DNA from: Krasilnikoviella flava
GTDB lineage: Bacteria > Actinomycetota > Actinomycetes > Actinomycetales > Cellulomonadaceae
Direction: 5' to 3'
DNA length: 64,000 nucleotides
NCBI RefSeq assembly: GCF_900167525.1
Contig: NZ_FUZQ01000001.1
Span: 434,001-498,000 of the forward strand
Position numbers and translations under genes: made by a program. Every line of letters starts with the position of its first letter. The first letter of the stretch is position 1. Of the stretch, positions 1 to 7,688 are shown piece by piece. Below the pieces are notes generated by a model, which was given only the letters and a program-made list of their open reading frames with translations, was not told where the DNA came from and ran no database searches.

Positions 1-1443
1 CGCCCCGGCTTCGGCGCGAGGCGTCCGGGCGGGATCGACTGGCGCTCGCTCGAGCTCAGGTACGTCACCGACGACCCCGGGAACGACGACTACGGCTACG
101 CCTTCTCCGCCGACGAGCTGCCCGACGACGGCGAGGCGGACCCCGGCTTCGGCGGCGAGGCCGCGCTCGACCTGTCCTCGGACGCGCTGTTCACCTGGCT
201 CGCGCTGGACCCGAGCCAGTTCTGGGTCAACCTCAACCCCGACACCCCCGAGACCGTCATCGACGAGCAGTTCGCCACCACCGACGCCGGCCGCGTGCTG
301 CTGCAGGCCGACCTCGAGTTCAAGCGCACCATCGCCGACGGCATGAACCCGGAGACGGAGCTCGGCAAGACCTTCTGGGACTCGCTGGAGCGCACCGAGG
401 ACGGCGTCATCTGTTACGACTGGTACCGGTTCTGGGTGGACCCGAAGCCCGCGACCGTCCGCCAGGACGACGGCGAGCTGTACATCCTCGACGCTCCGTT
501 GCGCGCCCAGATCGAGCCGGTCGAGGTGGACTGGGAGATGCCGGGCGAGGACGTGTGCGCCGGCGCCCCCGAGGACGTCGTCGAGCGCAACAACCAGCGG
601 ATCGTCGACACCTACGCGCCGTACCTCGAGGAGGCGGTGAACACCGACCCCGTGTACGCGGACCTGCGCCGTGTGTACACCGCCCGCGTCGCGTCGGAGT
701 GGATCAAGGAGCGCGACGCCGAGCGTCCCGGGGCCTTCCACGACGTCATCGGCACGAGCGACGTCTCCGCCTGGCCCGCGCGCACCCCGTGGGACCCGCA
801 GGAGGTCTACGACCAGTACCTGGAGCGCCTGCAGACGCCGCTGTACCGGTACGAGTACGAGCACGGCGACATGGAGTACTGGCTGGAGATCACGGGCGGC
901 GTCGAGTTCCCCGACGCCCCGCGCGACCCGGTGGACGCCGAGGCCTTCGAGCGGGACCACCCCCGGCTGCCCGGCACGGTGCGCAGCGCCCGGACCGAGG
1001 CGGCCAGCCTGCCCGTCGAGGCGCAGGGCGAGGTCGGCACGCTCGCCGAGGGCGCGGAGAGCACGGCCTGGCTCGGCGGCGGCATCGCCCAGGAGGACGA
1101 GCCCGGTCCCGACCCGACAGACCCGCCCGACCCGGACCCGACCGATCCCCCGGCCCCCCGGCCGACCGACCCGCCCCAGAGCTCCGAGCCGTCCGACCCG
1201 CCGAGCGCCGGGGACGACGACGGGACGGGCGGTTCCCCCGGCCAGGACGACGGCGCCGGGCGCGCGGAGCAGCGGCCCGAGCCGCCGCAGGCGGACCCGC
1301 CGCGGAGCGAGCAGGCCCCGCTGCCCGGCGCGCTCGCCGACACCGGCATCGGCAACGCCTGGCTCCTGCCGGCGGCGGTCGCTCTCGTGCTCCTGGGCCT
1401 CGCCCTGGTGGGCGTGCGACGCCGCTGGTTCCCGCGGTCCTGA
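1..1443 (+). CDS. Cell-wall-anchored surface protein with LAxTG sorting signal (5' partial)
   Basis: The reading frame is open from the first base, so the N-terminus lies upstream; 480 codons are visible. The first ~350 visible residues form an acidic extracellular-looking region rich in Trp, Tyr and Asp that I cannot place in a family. A Pro/Asp/Thr-rich linker of about 90 residues (repeated DPTDPP units) follows. The C-terminus is a textbook sorting signal: LADTG, a hydrophobic segment of about 20 residues, then RRRW. LAxTG is the motif used by class E sortases of high-GC actinobacteria, so the protein is probably exported and linked to peptidoglycan. No sortase gene is visible here. The anchoring call is strong; the function of the ectodomain is unknown. 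Confidence 0.8.
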   Translation, partial: RPGFGARRPGGIDWRSLELRYVTDDPGNDDYGYAFSADELPDDGEADPGFGGEAALDLSSDALFTWLALDPSQFWVNLNPDTPETVIDEQFATTDAGRVLLQADLEFKRTIADGMNPETELGKTFWDSLERTEDGVICYDWYRFWVDPKPATVRQDDGELYILDAPLRAQIEPVEVDWEMPGEDVCAGAPEDVVERNNQRIVDTYAPYLEEAVNTDPVYADLRRVYTARVASEWIKERDAERPGAFHDVIGTSDVSAWPARTPWDPQEVYDQYLERLQTPLYRYEYEHGDMEYWLEITGGVEFPDAPRDPVDAEAFERDHPRLPGTVRSARTEAASLPVEAQGEVGTLAEGAESTAWLGGGIAQEDEPGPDPTDPPDPDPTDPPAPRPTDPPQSSEPSDPPSAGDDDGTGGSPGQDDGAGRAEQRPEPPQADPPRSEQAPLPGALADTGIGNAWLLPAAVALVLLGLALVGVRRRWFPRS

Positions 1444-1460
1444 CCCCGCGGGGCGGCGGC

Positions 1461-1479
1461 GATCTGCCCTGAGCAGATG
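1461..1479. promoter_or_regulatory. PopR-box-like operator upstream of the clpP pair
   Basis: ATCTGC and GCAGAT form a perfect inverted repeat with a 5-bp centre at 1462-1478, 55 bp before the clpP start. It resembles the operator I remember for PopR of Streptomyces lividans (TGTCTGCC, 3-bp gap, GGCAGACA), matching 11 of 16 positions. A further half site, GGCAGAGA, lies at 1486-1493. A site with the same TCTGC/GCAGA core lies upstream of the regulator gene at 3844-3862. The consensus is from memory. Confidence 0.6.
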
Positions 1480-1533
1480 CGCTGGCGGCAGAGAGACCTC
1501 CCGCGACGGCTGCCGCCGGCGGACGGTGAGGTC

Positions 1534-2160
1534 ATGAGCACACCAGCCATGAGCACACCGACACCTACCGGCCCGCCCGCCTTCGACGACCAGCTCACCA
1601 CGCGGCTGCTGCACCAGCGCATCGTGGTGATCGGCACCGAGATCGACGACGCGGTCGCCAACCGCGTCGTCGCCCAGCTCCTGCTCCTGTCGGCGGAGGA
1701 CCCGCGGTCCGACGTCGCCCTCTACATCAACTCCCCCGGCGGCTCCGTCACCGCGGGGCTCGGCATCTACGACACGATGCGGCTGATCCCGAACGACGTC
1801 GTGACGGTCGGGTTCGGCTTCGCGGCCAGCATGGGCCAGTTCCTGCTGGCCACCGGCACCAAGGGCAAGCGGTACGCCCTGCCGCACACCCGCGTGATGA
1901 TGCACCAGCCGTCCGCCGGCATCGGGGGCACCGCGGTCGACATCGCCATCCAGGCCGAGAACCTCGAGCACACCAAGCGCGTCATGCACGAGCTCATCGC
2001 CCAGCACACCGGTCGCACGGTGGAGCAGATCGCCGCCGACAGCGACCGCGACCGCTGGTTCACCGCCGCCGAGGCGGTCGAGTACGGGATGGTCGACCGG
2101 ATCGTCGAGACCGTCGAGGACGTGCGGCCCACGGCCGCCGGCCGGAAGGCGGGGCTGTGA
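1534..2160 (+). CDS. clpP: ATP-dependent Clp protease proteolytic subunit (first of a pair)
   Basis: Serine peptidase subunit that forms the ClpP tetradecamer and degrades substrates fed by a Clp ATPase. Family hallmarks are intact over 208 residues: [12 protein letters not shown] near residue 68, the nucleophile serine in [12 protein letters not shown], the catalytic histidine in MMHQPSAG and the acidic residue in the [16 protein letters not shown] region. I chose ATG 1534; a second in-frame ATG at 1549 is possible because the first ~20 residues are low-complexity. Its TGA overlaps the ATG of the next gene (TGATG), so translation is probably coupled. No clpX or tig is adjacent, so this looks like the accessory clpP3/clpP4-type pair rather than the housekeeping pair. 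Confidence 0.93.
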   Translation: MSTPAMSTPTPTGPPAFDDQLTTRLLHQRIVVIGTEIDDAVANRVVAQLLLLSAEDPRSDVALYINSPGGSVTAGLGIYDTMRLIPNDVVTVGFGFAASMGQFLLATGTKGKRYALPHTRVMMHQPSAGIGGTAVDIAIQAENLEHTKRVMHELIAQHTGRTVEQIAADSDRDRWFTAAEAVEYGMVDRIVETVEDVRPTAAGRKAGL

Positions 2161-2783
2161 TGGACGAGCGGATGAGCGGCTACACGATCCCGAACGTCGT
2201 CGAGCGGACGCCGCTCGGCGAGCGCTACGCGGACGTCTTCAGCCGGCTGCTGCGGGACCGCATCATCTTTCTCGGCACCGAGATCGACGACGGCGTGGCG
2301 AACGTCGTGATGGCGCAGCTGCTGCACCTGGAGTCGGAGGCGCCCGAGCAGGAGATCGGCCTGTACATCAACTCTCCCGGCGGCTCCGCCACGGCGATGA
2401 CGGCCATCTACGACACCATGCAGTACGTACGCTGCGACGTCGCGACCACCTGCATGGGCCAGGCTGCGTCGGCCGCCGCCGTGCTGCTGGCGGCAGGCAC
2501 ACCCGGCAGGCGGACGGTGCTGGAGCACTCGCGCGTGCTGCTGCACCAGCCGTCCGCCCAGGGGCAGGGCACCGTCTCCGACCTCGCCATCCAGGCGCGC
2601 GAGGTGCTGCGGCTGCGCGCCGAGACCGAGCAGCTGCTCGCGCGCCACACCGGACAGACGGTCGAGCGGCTGCGGGCCGACACCGACCGCGACCTCATCC
2701 TGTCGGCGCACGCAGCCGTGGAGTACGGGGTCGCGGACGCCGTCGTCACGTCGCGCAAGCTGTCGGCCCGCGCCGCGGCCTAG
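2160..2783 (+). CDS. clpP: ATP-dependent Clp protease proteolytic subunit (second of a pair)
   Basis: A second ClpP subunit, 207 residues, that probably builds mixed rings with the upstream product as in other actinobacteria. Visible motifs are [31 protein letters not shown], the nucleophile serine in [14 protein letters not shown], the histidine in LLHQPSA and the [16 protein letters not shown] block. The ATG shares its A with the TGA of the first gene. The stop TAG interleaves with the stop of the convergent YCII gene in a single CTAG. The operon is likely controlled by the PopR-like activator encoded at 3388-3783 through the palindrome at 1461-1479. Confidence 0.93.
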   Translation: MDERMSGYTIPNVVERTPLGERYADVFSRLLRDRIIFLGTEIDDGVANVVMAQLLHLESEAPEQEIGLYINSPGGSATAMTAIYDTMQYVRCDVATTCMGQAASAAAVLLAAGTPGRRTVLEHSRVLLHQPSAQGQGTVSDLAIQAREVLRLRAETEQLLARHTGQTVERLRADTDRDLILSAHAAVEYGVADAVVTSRKLSARAAA

Positions 2784-3355
2784 GAGCCGGCCGCCGGGCG
2801 CCCGCCGAAGCTCCAGTCGTGGACCTCCACCACCGCGTAGTCGTCCGCGACCAGCACCCGGCGCGCGTCGGCCGCGCCGGCGGCCTCGACCAGCGCGGCG
2901 GCGCCGAGGACGGCGGCGCCGTCGTCGGACAGGAGCGGCCCCATCGCGACGAGGCCCGCGACGAGGCCGTCCTGTCCGGCCGACGGGACGCCCGGCTCGC
3001 CCGCTCCCTGCCAGCCCAGGCCGAGCACCAGGTACCGGGGGTCGCCCTCCGGGCCGCCGGCGTAGTCCCACATGGTGCGCCCGAGAGTGTTGCGCCACCG
3101 GCGCAGCAGCACGTCCCGGTAGGCACCGGCCTGGTAGTTGGGCTCGTCGAACGCGAACGCCCGGGCGGCCTCGGGCCCGGGCAGGTCGAGGACGTGAACG
3201 CTGCCGGTCAGCGTGGCGCCATCGTCCGTCGTCGTCGGGCCGCGCGCGATCATCCCGCTCGCGAACCGGTCCATGTAGGCCAGGTGCTCGTCGTTGAGCG
3301 CCTCGCGCAGCGCGAGCGACCCGGCACGGTCTCGGTGGTAGCAGAAGAACTCCAT
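2780..3355 (-). CDS. YCII-related domain protein
   Basis: A 191-residue protein opening with [20 protein letters not shown], a fit to the YCII superfamily (small ferredoxin-like alpha+beta domains with His/Asp residues, related to muconolactone isomerase-type folds). Two YCII-like halves seem present: one with [19 protein letters not shown] near residues 23-42 and a second near residues 105-185 ending in [11 protein letters not shown]. The start ATG at 3355 gives the natural YCII N-terminus; longer readings add an Arg-rich tail of wrong composition. It lies 32 bp downstream of the PopR-like gene on the same strand and may be co-transcribed with it. The substrate is unknown. Confidence 0.7.
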   Translation of the reverse strand: MEFFCYHRDRAGSLALREALNDEHLAYMDRFASGMIARGPTTTDDGATLTGSVHVLDLPGPEAARAFAFDEPNYQAGAYRDVLLRRWRNTLGRTMWDYAGGPEGDPRYLVLGLGWQGAGEPGVPSAGQDGLVAGLVAMGPLLSDDGAAVLGAAALVEAAGAADARRVLVADDYAVVEVHDWSFGGRPAAGS

Positions 3356-3387
3356 GCCGCCCGACGGTAGCGCGAGCCGTGAGGCGG

Positions 3388-3783
3388 CTAGGCGGCGAGG
3401 GCGACGACGTCCGACGTCGTCGTCGAGCGCACGTGCCGCGCCGAGGACGACGGGCGCTCGCGCACCGAGGTGAGCACCCGCACGCGCTCCTGCTGCTCGA
3501 TGCCGGCGGCCAGGGCGTCGTGGGCCTGCGCGACGAGGTCGACGAGGCGGATGCCGAGCGCCGCGCACACCGCCGCCAGCACCTCGGACGAGGCCTCCTT
3601 GCGGCCGCGCTCGACCTCGGACAGGTAGGCCGTCGACATGCGCGCGGTGCCCGCCACCTCCTGCAGGGTGCGGCCCTGGCGCAGCCGGGTTCGGCGCAGG
3701 ATGCCGCCGACCAGATGGCGCAGCAGCGGCTCGCGCACGTGCTCCGCCTCGACCAACCTGCCGAACCGCATGTCCGCCGTCAT
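3388..3783 (-). CDS. popR: XRE-family Clp gene regulator (PopR/ClgR type) with C-terminal LAA
   Basis: A 131-residue regulator with one helix-turn-helix: RTRLRQGRTLQEVAGTARMS followed by TAYLSEVERGRKEASSEVLA, residues ~30-70, the recognisable core of actinobacterial ClgR/PopR. These proteins activate clp operons and are themselves degraded by ClpP through terminal alanines. This protein ends VVALAA, an ssrA-like degron, so the negative feedback described in Streptomyces may operate here. Its start is 10 bp from the EamA stop, so read-through is possible. A PopR-box-like palindrome sits 62 bp upstream of its start inside the EamA gene, suggesting autoregulation. I call PopR rather than ClgR because the neighbour is a stand-alone clpP pair. 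Confidence 0.75.
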   Translation of the reverse strand: MTADMRFGRLVEAEHVREPLLRHLVGGILRRTRLRQGRTLQEVAGTARMSTAYLSEVERGRKEASSEVLAAVCAALGIRLVDLVAQAHDALAAGIEQQERVRVLTSVRERPSSSARHVRSTTTSDVVALAA

Positions 3784-3793
3784 GCCGCCGACG

Positions 3794-4732
3794 CTACCCG
3801 CGACCCGCGTCCGTCGGCTCCGCGAGCGGCACGGCGGGCGGTCGTTCTGCTGACGGCAGAAGGCGCCGCGTCGCGCGGCTGCTCCCGTACAGCACCCCGC
3901 CGACGACGAGTACCGCGCCGATCCCCTCGCCGGGCGTGACGCGCTCGCCGAGCAGCAGCCAGGCCGCCGACATGCCCACCACCGGCACGAGCATGGAGAA
4001 GGGCGCCACCACGCCCGCCGGGTGGCGGGCCATGAGCCACGTCCACACGCCGGAGCCCAGCACCGTGGCGACCAGCACCGTGTAGACCAGGCCGACGACG
4101 GCGCCCACGGCGCCCGGGTCGTCCCACGACGTGAGCGAGTGCGCGATCTCGCCGGGCCCCTCGACCAGCAGAGACAGGGCGAGCATCGGCAGCGGCGGCA
4201 CCACGGACATCCACAGCGTGAGGCGCAGCGGGCTCTGGGGCTTGGCCTGCCGGTTGCAGATGTTGCCGATCGCCCAGCCGAACGCGCCCGCGAGGGTGAG
4301 CAGGAAGGGCACGACCGTGGCCGTGGCGGCCTGTTGCCACGCCACCAGGGTGAGCCCGCCGACCGCCACGAGGATGCCGAGCACCTGCCGCCCGCTCACC
4401 CGCTCGCGGAGGAAGGTGGCGCCCAGCAGCACGGTGAACGGACCGGACATCTGCAGCACCAGCGACGCCAGCCCGGCGGGCATCCCGGCCGCCATCCCCC
4501 AGTACAGGAAGAGGAACTGCAGCGCGCCGAAGCCGAGCCCGTAGCCGACCACCCAACGCACCGGGACGTCGGGCCACGGCACGAGCAGCACCGTGGGCAC
4601 CGCGATGAGCGCGAACCGCAGCGCCACGAGGAACATCGGCGGGAAGTGCTGCAGCGACGCGTCGATGGCGATGAAGTTCAGGCCCCACAGGAGGGCGACG
4701 AGGACGGCGAGCAACCGGTGGCGTGCGGGCAT
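3794..4732 (-). CDS. EamA/DMT-family exporter
   Basis: A 312-residue integral membrane protein with about ten hydrophobic segments in two EamA repeats, matching drug/metabolite transporters (RhaT/YdcZ-like) that export amino acids, metabolites or drugs. It opens MPARHRLLAVLVALLWGLNF, and WGLNFIAID is typical of the first EamA helix. A longer start at 4783 would place coding sequence across the divergent promoter, so 4732 is preferred. It is divergent from a LysR gene 71 bp away, the usual LysR/exporter arrangement. The last ~70 bp contain the palindrome that may control the downstream popR gene. The substrate cannot be read from sequence. Confidence 0.85.
   Translation of the reverse strand: MPARHRLLAVLVALLWGLNFIAIDASLQHFPPMFLVALRFALIAVPTVLLVPWPDVPVRWVVGYGLGFGALQFLFLYWGMAAGMPAGLASLVLQMSGPFTVLLGATFLRERVSGRQVLGILVAVGGLTLVAWQQAATATVVPFLLTLAGAFGWAIGNICNRQAKPQSPLRLTLWMSVVPPLPMLALSLLVEGPGEIAHSLTSWDDPGAVGAVVGLVYTVLVATVLGSGVWTWLMARHPAGVVAPFSMLVPVVGMSAAWLLLGERVTPGEGIGAVLVVGGVLYGSSRATRRLLPSAERPPAVPLAEPTDAGRG
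3844..3862. promoter_or_regulatory. Second PopR-box-like palindrome, upstream of the regulator gene
   Basis: TTCTGC and GCAGAA form a perfect inverted repeat with a 5-bp centre (3845-3861), inside the 3' end of the EamA gene and 62 bp upstream of the PopR-like start. It shares the TCTGC-N5-GCAGA core and spacing with the palindrome before clpP. Its placement suggests the regulator binds its own promoter; this is inference. Confidence 0.55.
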
Positions 4733-4756
4733 GCGCCCAGCCTCACCCCACCCACC

Positions 4757-4805
4757 ATGAAGGACAAGCGAAAGTTTCTTCATGCTGTCTGTAGGCTGCC
4801 TTCAT
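4757..4805. promoter_or_regulatory. Divergent promoter/operator between the EamA exporter and the LysR gene
   Basis: ATGAAGG at 4757-4763 and CCTTCAT at 4799-4805 are a perfect 7-bp inverted pair, with a further CTTCAT at 4778-4783. The stretch is AT-richer than its surroundings and lies exactly between divergent starts, where LysR proteins normally bind. A -10-like TGTAGGCT lies just before the LysR ATG, so a leaderless LysR mRNA is possible. Confidence 0.4.
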
Positions 4806-5712
4806 GGATGTCCGGCATCTCGAGCTGCTCCGCGAGCTCGCCGACCGGGGCAGCGTCACCGCCGTCGCGCGCGCCACCCACCGCACGCCGTCGGCCGTGT
4901 CCCAGCAGCTGCGCACCGCGCAGCGCGAGCTGCGCACCCCGCTCGTCGAGCCGTCCGGCCGCGGGCTCCGCCTCACCGAGGCCGGTCGCCTGCTCGCCGA
5001 GGGCGGGGCGTCCGTCGCCGCCGCGCTCGAGCAGGTGCAGGCCCGCTGGGACGAGTTCCAGGGCGAGCCCTCGGGCACGGTCACCGTCGCCGCGCTCGCC
5101 AGCGCCGCCACCTTCCTGCTGCCGCGCGTCATGGCCGACCTCGCGGGCACGGCGATCACGCTGCGCTGCGCCGACGTCGACATCGCCGAGGCGGAGTACG
5201 GCCCGCTCACCGCCGACCACGACGTCGTCGTCGCGCACTCCCTGACCAGCGTGCGACCCGCCGGGACCGAGGGCCTCACCGTGGTGCCGCTGGCCCGTGA
5301 GCCCCTCGACATCGCCATGGCCGCCGGGAACCGCCTCGCGCGGCTGCCGGTGGTGCGGCCCCGCGACCTCGTGGACGCCGACTGGATCGGGGTCCCCCTC
5401 GGCTACCCGTTCGACTCCGTGCGCCTCGCCGTCGAGCAGGCCACCGGCGCCGAGCTGCACGTCACCCAGCGGCTGCGCGACAACCGCCTCATCGAGGCGC
5501 TCGTCGCCGCCGGCGACCAGGTCGCCGTCCTCCCCCGCTTCACCACCCCCACCGGCGACCGGCTGGTGCTGCGCGAGCTGGCCGGCATCGCGTCCGCGCG
5601 GCACGTCTCCGCCGTGCTGCGCCCCGACCGCGCCGAGCGGCTCGCCGTGCGGCGTGTGGTCGACGCGTTCCGCCGCGCCGGAGCCGACGTCGCGGCCGAG
5701 ATGATGAGCTGA
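4804..5712 (+). CDS. LysR-family transcriptional regulator
   Basis: A 302-residue LysR-type regulator. The winged helix-turn-helix fills residues 1-60 (MDVRHLELLRELADRGSVTA, then SAVSQQLRTAQRELRTPLVE, where the SQQL recognition helix is typical). The remainder is the periplasmic-binding-protein-like effector domain. It is divergent from the EamA exporter, which it probably regulates in response to the exported compound or a precursor. The start codon follows immediately on the AT-rich promoter. The effector is unknown. A GC-rich hairpin follows the stop. Confidence 0.9.
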   Translation: MDVRHLELLRELADRGSVTAVARATHRTPSAVSQQLRTAQRELRTPLVEPSGRGLRLTEAGRLLAEGGASVAAALEQVQARWDEFQGEPSGTVTVAALASAATFLLPRVMADLAGTAITLRCADVDIAEAEYGPLTADHDVVVAHSLTSVRPAGTEGLTVVPLAREPLDIAMAAGNRLARLPVVRPRDLVDADWIGVPLGYPFDSVRLAVEQATGAELHVTQRLRDNRLIEALVAAGDQVAVLPRFTTPTGDRLVLRELAGIASARHVSAVLRPDRAERLAVRRVVDAFRRAGADVAAEMMS

Positions 5713-5713
5713 C

Positions 5714-5741
5714 GTGACCCGCCCGGGTTCGACCCGGTCAC
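5714..5741 (+). terminator. Possible terminator hairpin after the LysR gene
   Basis: GTGACC (5714-5719) pairs with GGTCAC (5736-5741), with a competing inner hairpin CCGGGT/ACCCGG around a TCG loop. There is no T-tract. From here to the tRNA at 5970 I see no gene, only short frames without coding character. Confidence 0.35.
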
Positions 5742-5969
5742 AGCGGCCCTGAGCGGCGCCGCGGATCGACAGAGTTCGATGGCAACGTCACCCCGGACCT
5801 CAGTGCGGCTCGAAGACAGCGCACTCTGGCTCGCGAACCACTCCCGCCCCGCCTGACCGACATCCGGCAATCGACGGCACCCACGAGGTGTCCGCCGGCA
5901 GCGGTGACCGCGTGTGTACGCAGGACGCGCACGCGATCGATCACGGTCACCGTCGTTGCAGGTCAGGCT

Positions 5970-6046
5970 TGGTGCCCCCGCCCGGGTTCGAACCGGGACT
6001 GGACCGGGTTTAAGCCGGCTGCCTCTACCAGTTGGGCTACGGGGGC
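5970..6046 (-). tRNA. tRNA with UAA anticodon and short (class I) variable loop
   Basis: Read on the minus strand, a 77-nt tRNA including an encoded CCA. The acceptor stem GCCCCCG/CGGGGGC is perfect. The anticodon stem GCCGG/CCGGT closes a 7-nt loop CTTAAAC, giving anticodon TAA (reads UUA, leucine). The variable loop is only 5 nt (CCAGT). The T-arm CCCGG/CCGGG with loop TTCGAAC is perfect. The D-stem is weak (3 bp with a 10-nt loop). Bacterial leucine tRNAs normally have a long variable arm, so a UAA anticodon on a class I body is atypical. UUA is the rarest leucine codon in such a GC-rich genome. That it is a tRNA gene is nearly certain; which amino acid it carries is open. Confidence 0.85.
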
Positions 6047-6051
6047 GTCGT

Positions 6052-6153
6052 GCCGAGATAGAGAGCGTGTCACGACGAGATAGAGAGGGACGCACCGTAG
6101 CCGGCTACGGTGCGTCCCTCTCTATCTCGTCGTGACACGCTCTCTTTCTCGGC
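6052..6153. repeat. Perfect 86-bp palindrome between ndh and the tRNA gene
   Basis: Bases 6060-6145 form a perfect inverted repeat with 43-bp arms and no spacer (centre CC|GG at 6102/6103). It extends to 6052-6153 with one mismatch (6059/6146). Each arm carries two direct copies of GAGATAGAGAG 22 bp apart (6055 and 6077). It starts 6 bp after the ndh stop and ends 5 bp before the 5' end of the tRNA, so it fills the whole intergenic space. It could terminate ndh transcription, or act as a cruciform or mobile repeat. Perfect spacerless palindromes of this size are normally unstable in bacteria. Confidence 0.95.
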
Positions 6154-6159
6154 GTCGCG

Positions 6160-7620
6160 TCAGCCCTTCTCGGCGCGCGCGGCCGACGACTCGGCCTTCT
6201 GCTCCACCTTCTCGCCGGGCTGCTTCGGCGGCACGGACGCCTTGCGGAACTCGTCGCGCGGGTCGTGCAGGGAGCCGAGGGACACGATCTCGCGACCCAT
6301 GAGGAACTGGCCGACCCAGCCGATCAGGATGCGCACCTTGCGGTTGCCGGTCGGCATCGCCATCACGTGGTAGCCGCGGTGCGCGAGCCACGCGAGCGGG
6401 CCGCGCAGCTTGAGGAAGCCGAACAGCTCCGCGACGCCCTTGTACAGACCGAGGGACGCGACGACGCCGACGCTCTTGTGCGCGTAGTCCTCGGGCTGCT
6501 CGCCCTTGAGGACCGCGACCATGTTGTCGGCGAGCTTGGTCGCCTCGCGGATCGCGTGCTGCGCGTTCGGGGGGCAGAACTGACCCGGGTTGAGCACGTC
6601 CGGCACGGCGGCGCAGTCGCCCGCGGCCCAGGCGTCGGGGACGACCTCGCCGTCCTCCGTCGCGACCTGCAGGGTGGGCTTGACGATGACGCGGCCCATC
6701 CGGTCGAACGGCAGGTCCGACTCCTCCTTGATGACCGGGTTCGCCTTGACGCCCGCCGTCCACACGATCGTCTCGGTATCGAACTCGACGCCGGTCGAGG
6801 TCACCACGTGGCCGTCCACGCAGGACGACAGGAACGTGTTGAGGTGGAACTCGATGCCGCGCTTCTTCATCTCGTCGAGCGCCCACAGGCCCATGGGCTC
6901 GGAGACCTCGGGCAGGATGCGGCCCGAGCCCTCGATCATGACGAACCGCAGGTCCTCGGCGTCGATCGTCGGGTAGTTGCGCGTGGCGTACCGCGCCATG
7001 TCCTCGATCTCGGCCAGCGCCTCGATACCGGCGAAGCCGCCGCCCACGAACGTGAACGTGAGCATGCGCCTGCGGGCGTCCGCGTCCCACGTGGACGACG
7101 CGACGTCCATCCGGTTGAGCACGTGGTTGCGGACCGCGATGGCCTCCTCCACGTTCTTGAAGCCGATCGCGTTCTCCGCGAGGCCCGGGATGGGCAGCGT
7201 GCGGGACACCGAGCCGAGGCCGATGACGAGCTGGTCGTAGGAGACCTCGTAGTCCGGCCCCTCCTCGGGGTGGATCGTGATCTTGTGCCCGGCGTGGTCG
7301 ATGTGGTTGACCAGGCCCTGCAGCACGTCGATGCCCTTGAGCGCCTTGCGGTGCGGGGCCACGACGTCGCGGGCGTCGATCGAGCCCGCGCCGGCCTCCG
7401 GCAGGAACGGCGCGTACGTCATGTAGGGCCGGGGGTCGACGACCACGATCGCCGCGTCCTGCTTGCCGAGCTTGCGGCGCAGTCGACGCGCCGCATAGAG
7501 GCCGACGGAACCACCGCCGAGGACGACGATGCGGGGAACCTTGCGGGGCCGCGGCGCCGCTGCGGGCGCGTCCTGGACAGAGGTGTCCGACGACAGAACG
7601 TTCTGAGGCATGATCACCAT
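6160..7620 (-). CDS. ndh: Type II NADH dehydrogenase (NAD(P)/FAD-dependent oxidoreductase)
   Basis: Single-subunit, non-proton-pumping NADH:quinone oxidoreductase at the inner face of the membrane, 486 residues. A Rossmann FAD site VVLGGGSVGLYAARRL lies near residue 34 and a second nucleotide site FTFVGGGFAGIEALAE near residue 175. The AAGDCAAVPD block near residue 330 is the usual FAD-contacting motif. The C-terminus has a hydrophobic/amphipathic stretch (FLKLRGPLAWLAHRGYHV and following) and a charged Lys/Glu tail. ATG 7620 has a GGCGG-like ribosome site; ATG 7611 is an alternative. The gene appears monocistronic, with the large palindrome immediately after its stop. Confidence 0.93.
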   Translation of the reverse strand: MVIMPQNVLSSDTSVQDAPAAAPRPRKVPRIVVLGGGSVGLYAARRLRRKLGKQDAAIVVVDPRPYMTYAPFLPEAGAGSIDARDVVAPHRKALKGIDVLQGLVNHIDHAGHKITIHPEEGPDYEVSYDQLVIGLGSVSRTLPIPGLAENAIGFKNVEEAIAVRNHVLNRMDVASSTWDADARRRMLTFTFVGGGFAGIEALAEIEDMARYATRNYPTIDAEDLRFVMIEGSGRILPEVSEPMGLWALDEMKKRGIEFHLNTFLSSCVDGHVVTSTGVEFDTETIVWTAGVKANPVIKEESDLPFDRMGRVIVKPTLQVATEDGEVVPDAWAAGDCAAVPDVLNPGQFCPPNAQHAIREATKLADNMVAVLKGEQPEDYAHKSVGVVASLGLYKGVAELFGFLKLRGPLAWLAHRGYHVMAMPTGNRKVRILIGWVGQFLMGREIVSLGSLHDPRDEFRKASVPPKQPGEKVEQKAESSAARAEKG

Positions 7621-7688
7621 TCTACGACCGCCCCGGACCCCCGCAGTCGGGCCGTCCAACCTGCGACCCTCCGCCGCGTCGCCGCAGG

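Noticed and set aside
5721-5740. CCGGGTTCGACCCGG after the LysR gene resembles a tRNA T-arm.
   Set aside because: No acceptor, D or anticodon arm can be built around it; more likely a hairpin terminator.
6110-6373. Short plus-strand frame starting in the palindrome.
   Set aside because: It begins with the same residues as a minus-strand frame only because the DNA is palindromic; the rest is antisense to ndh.
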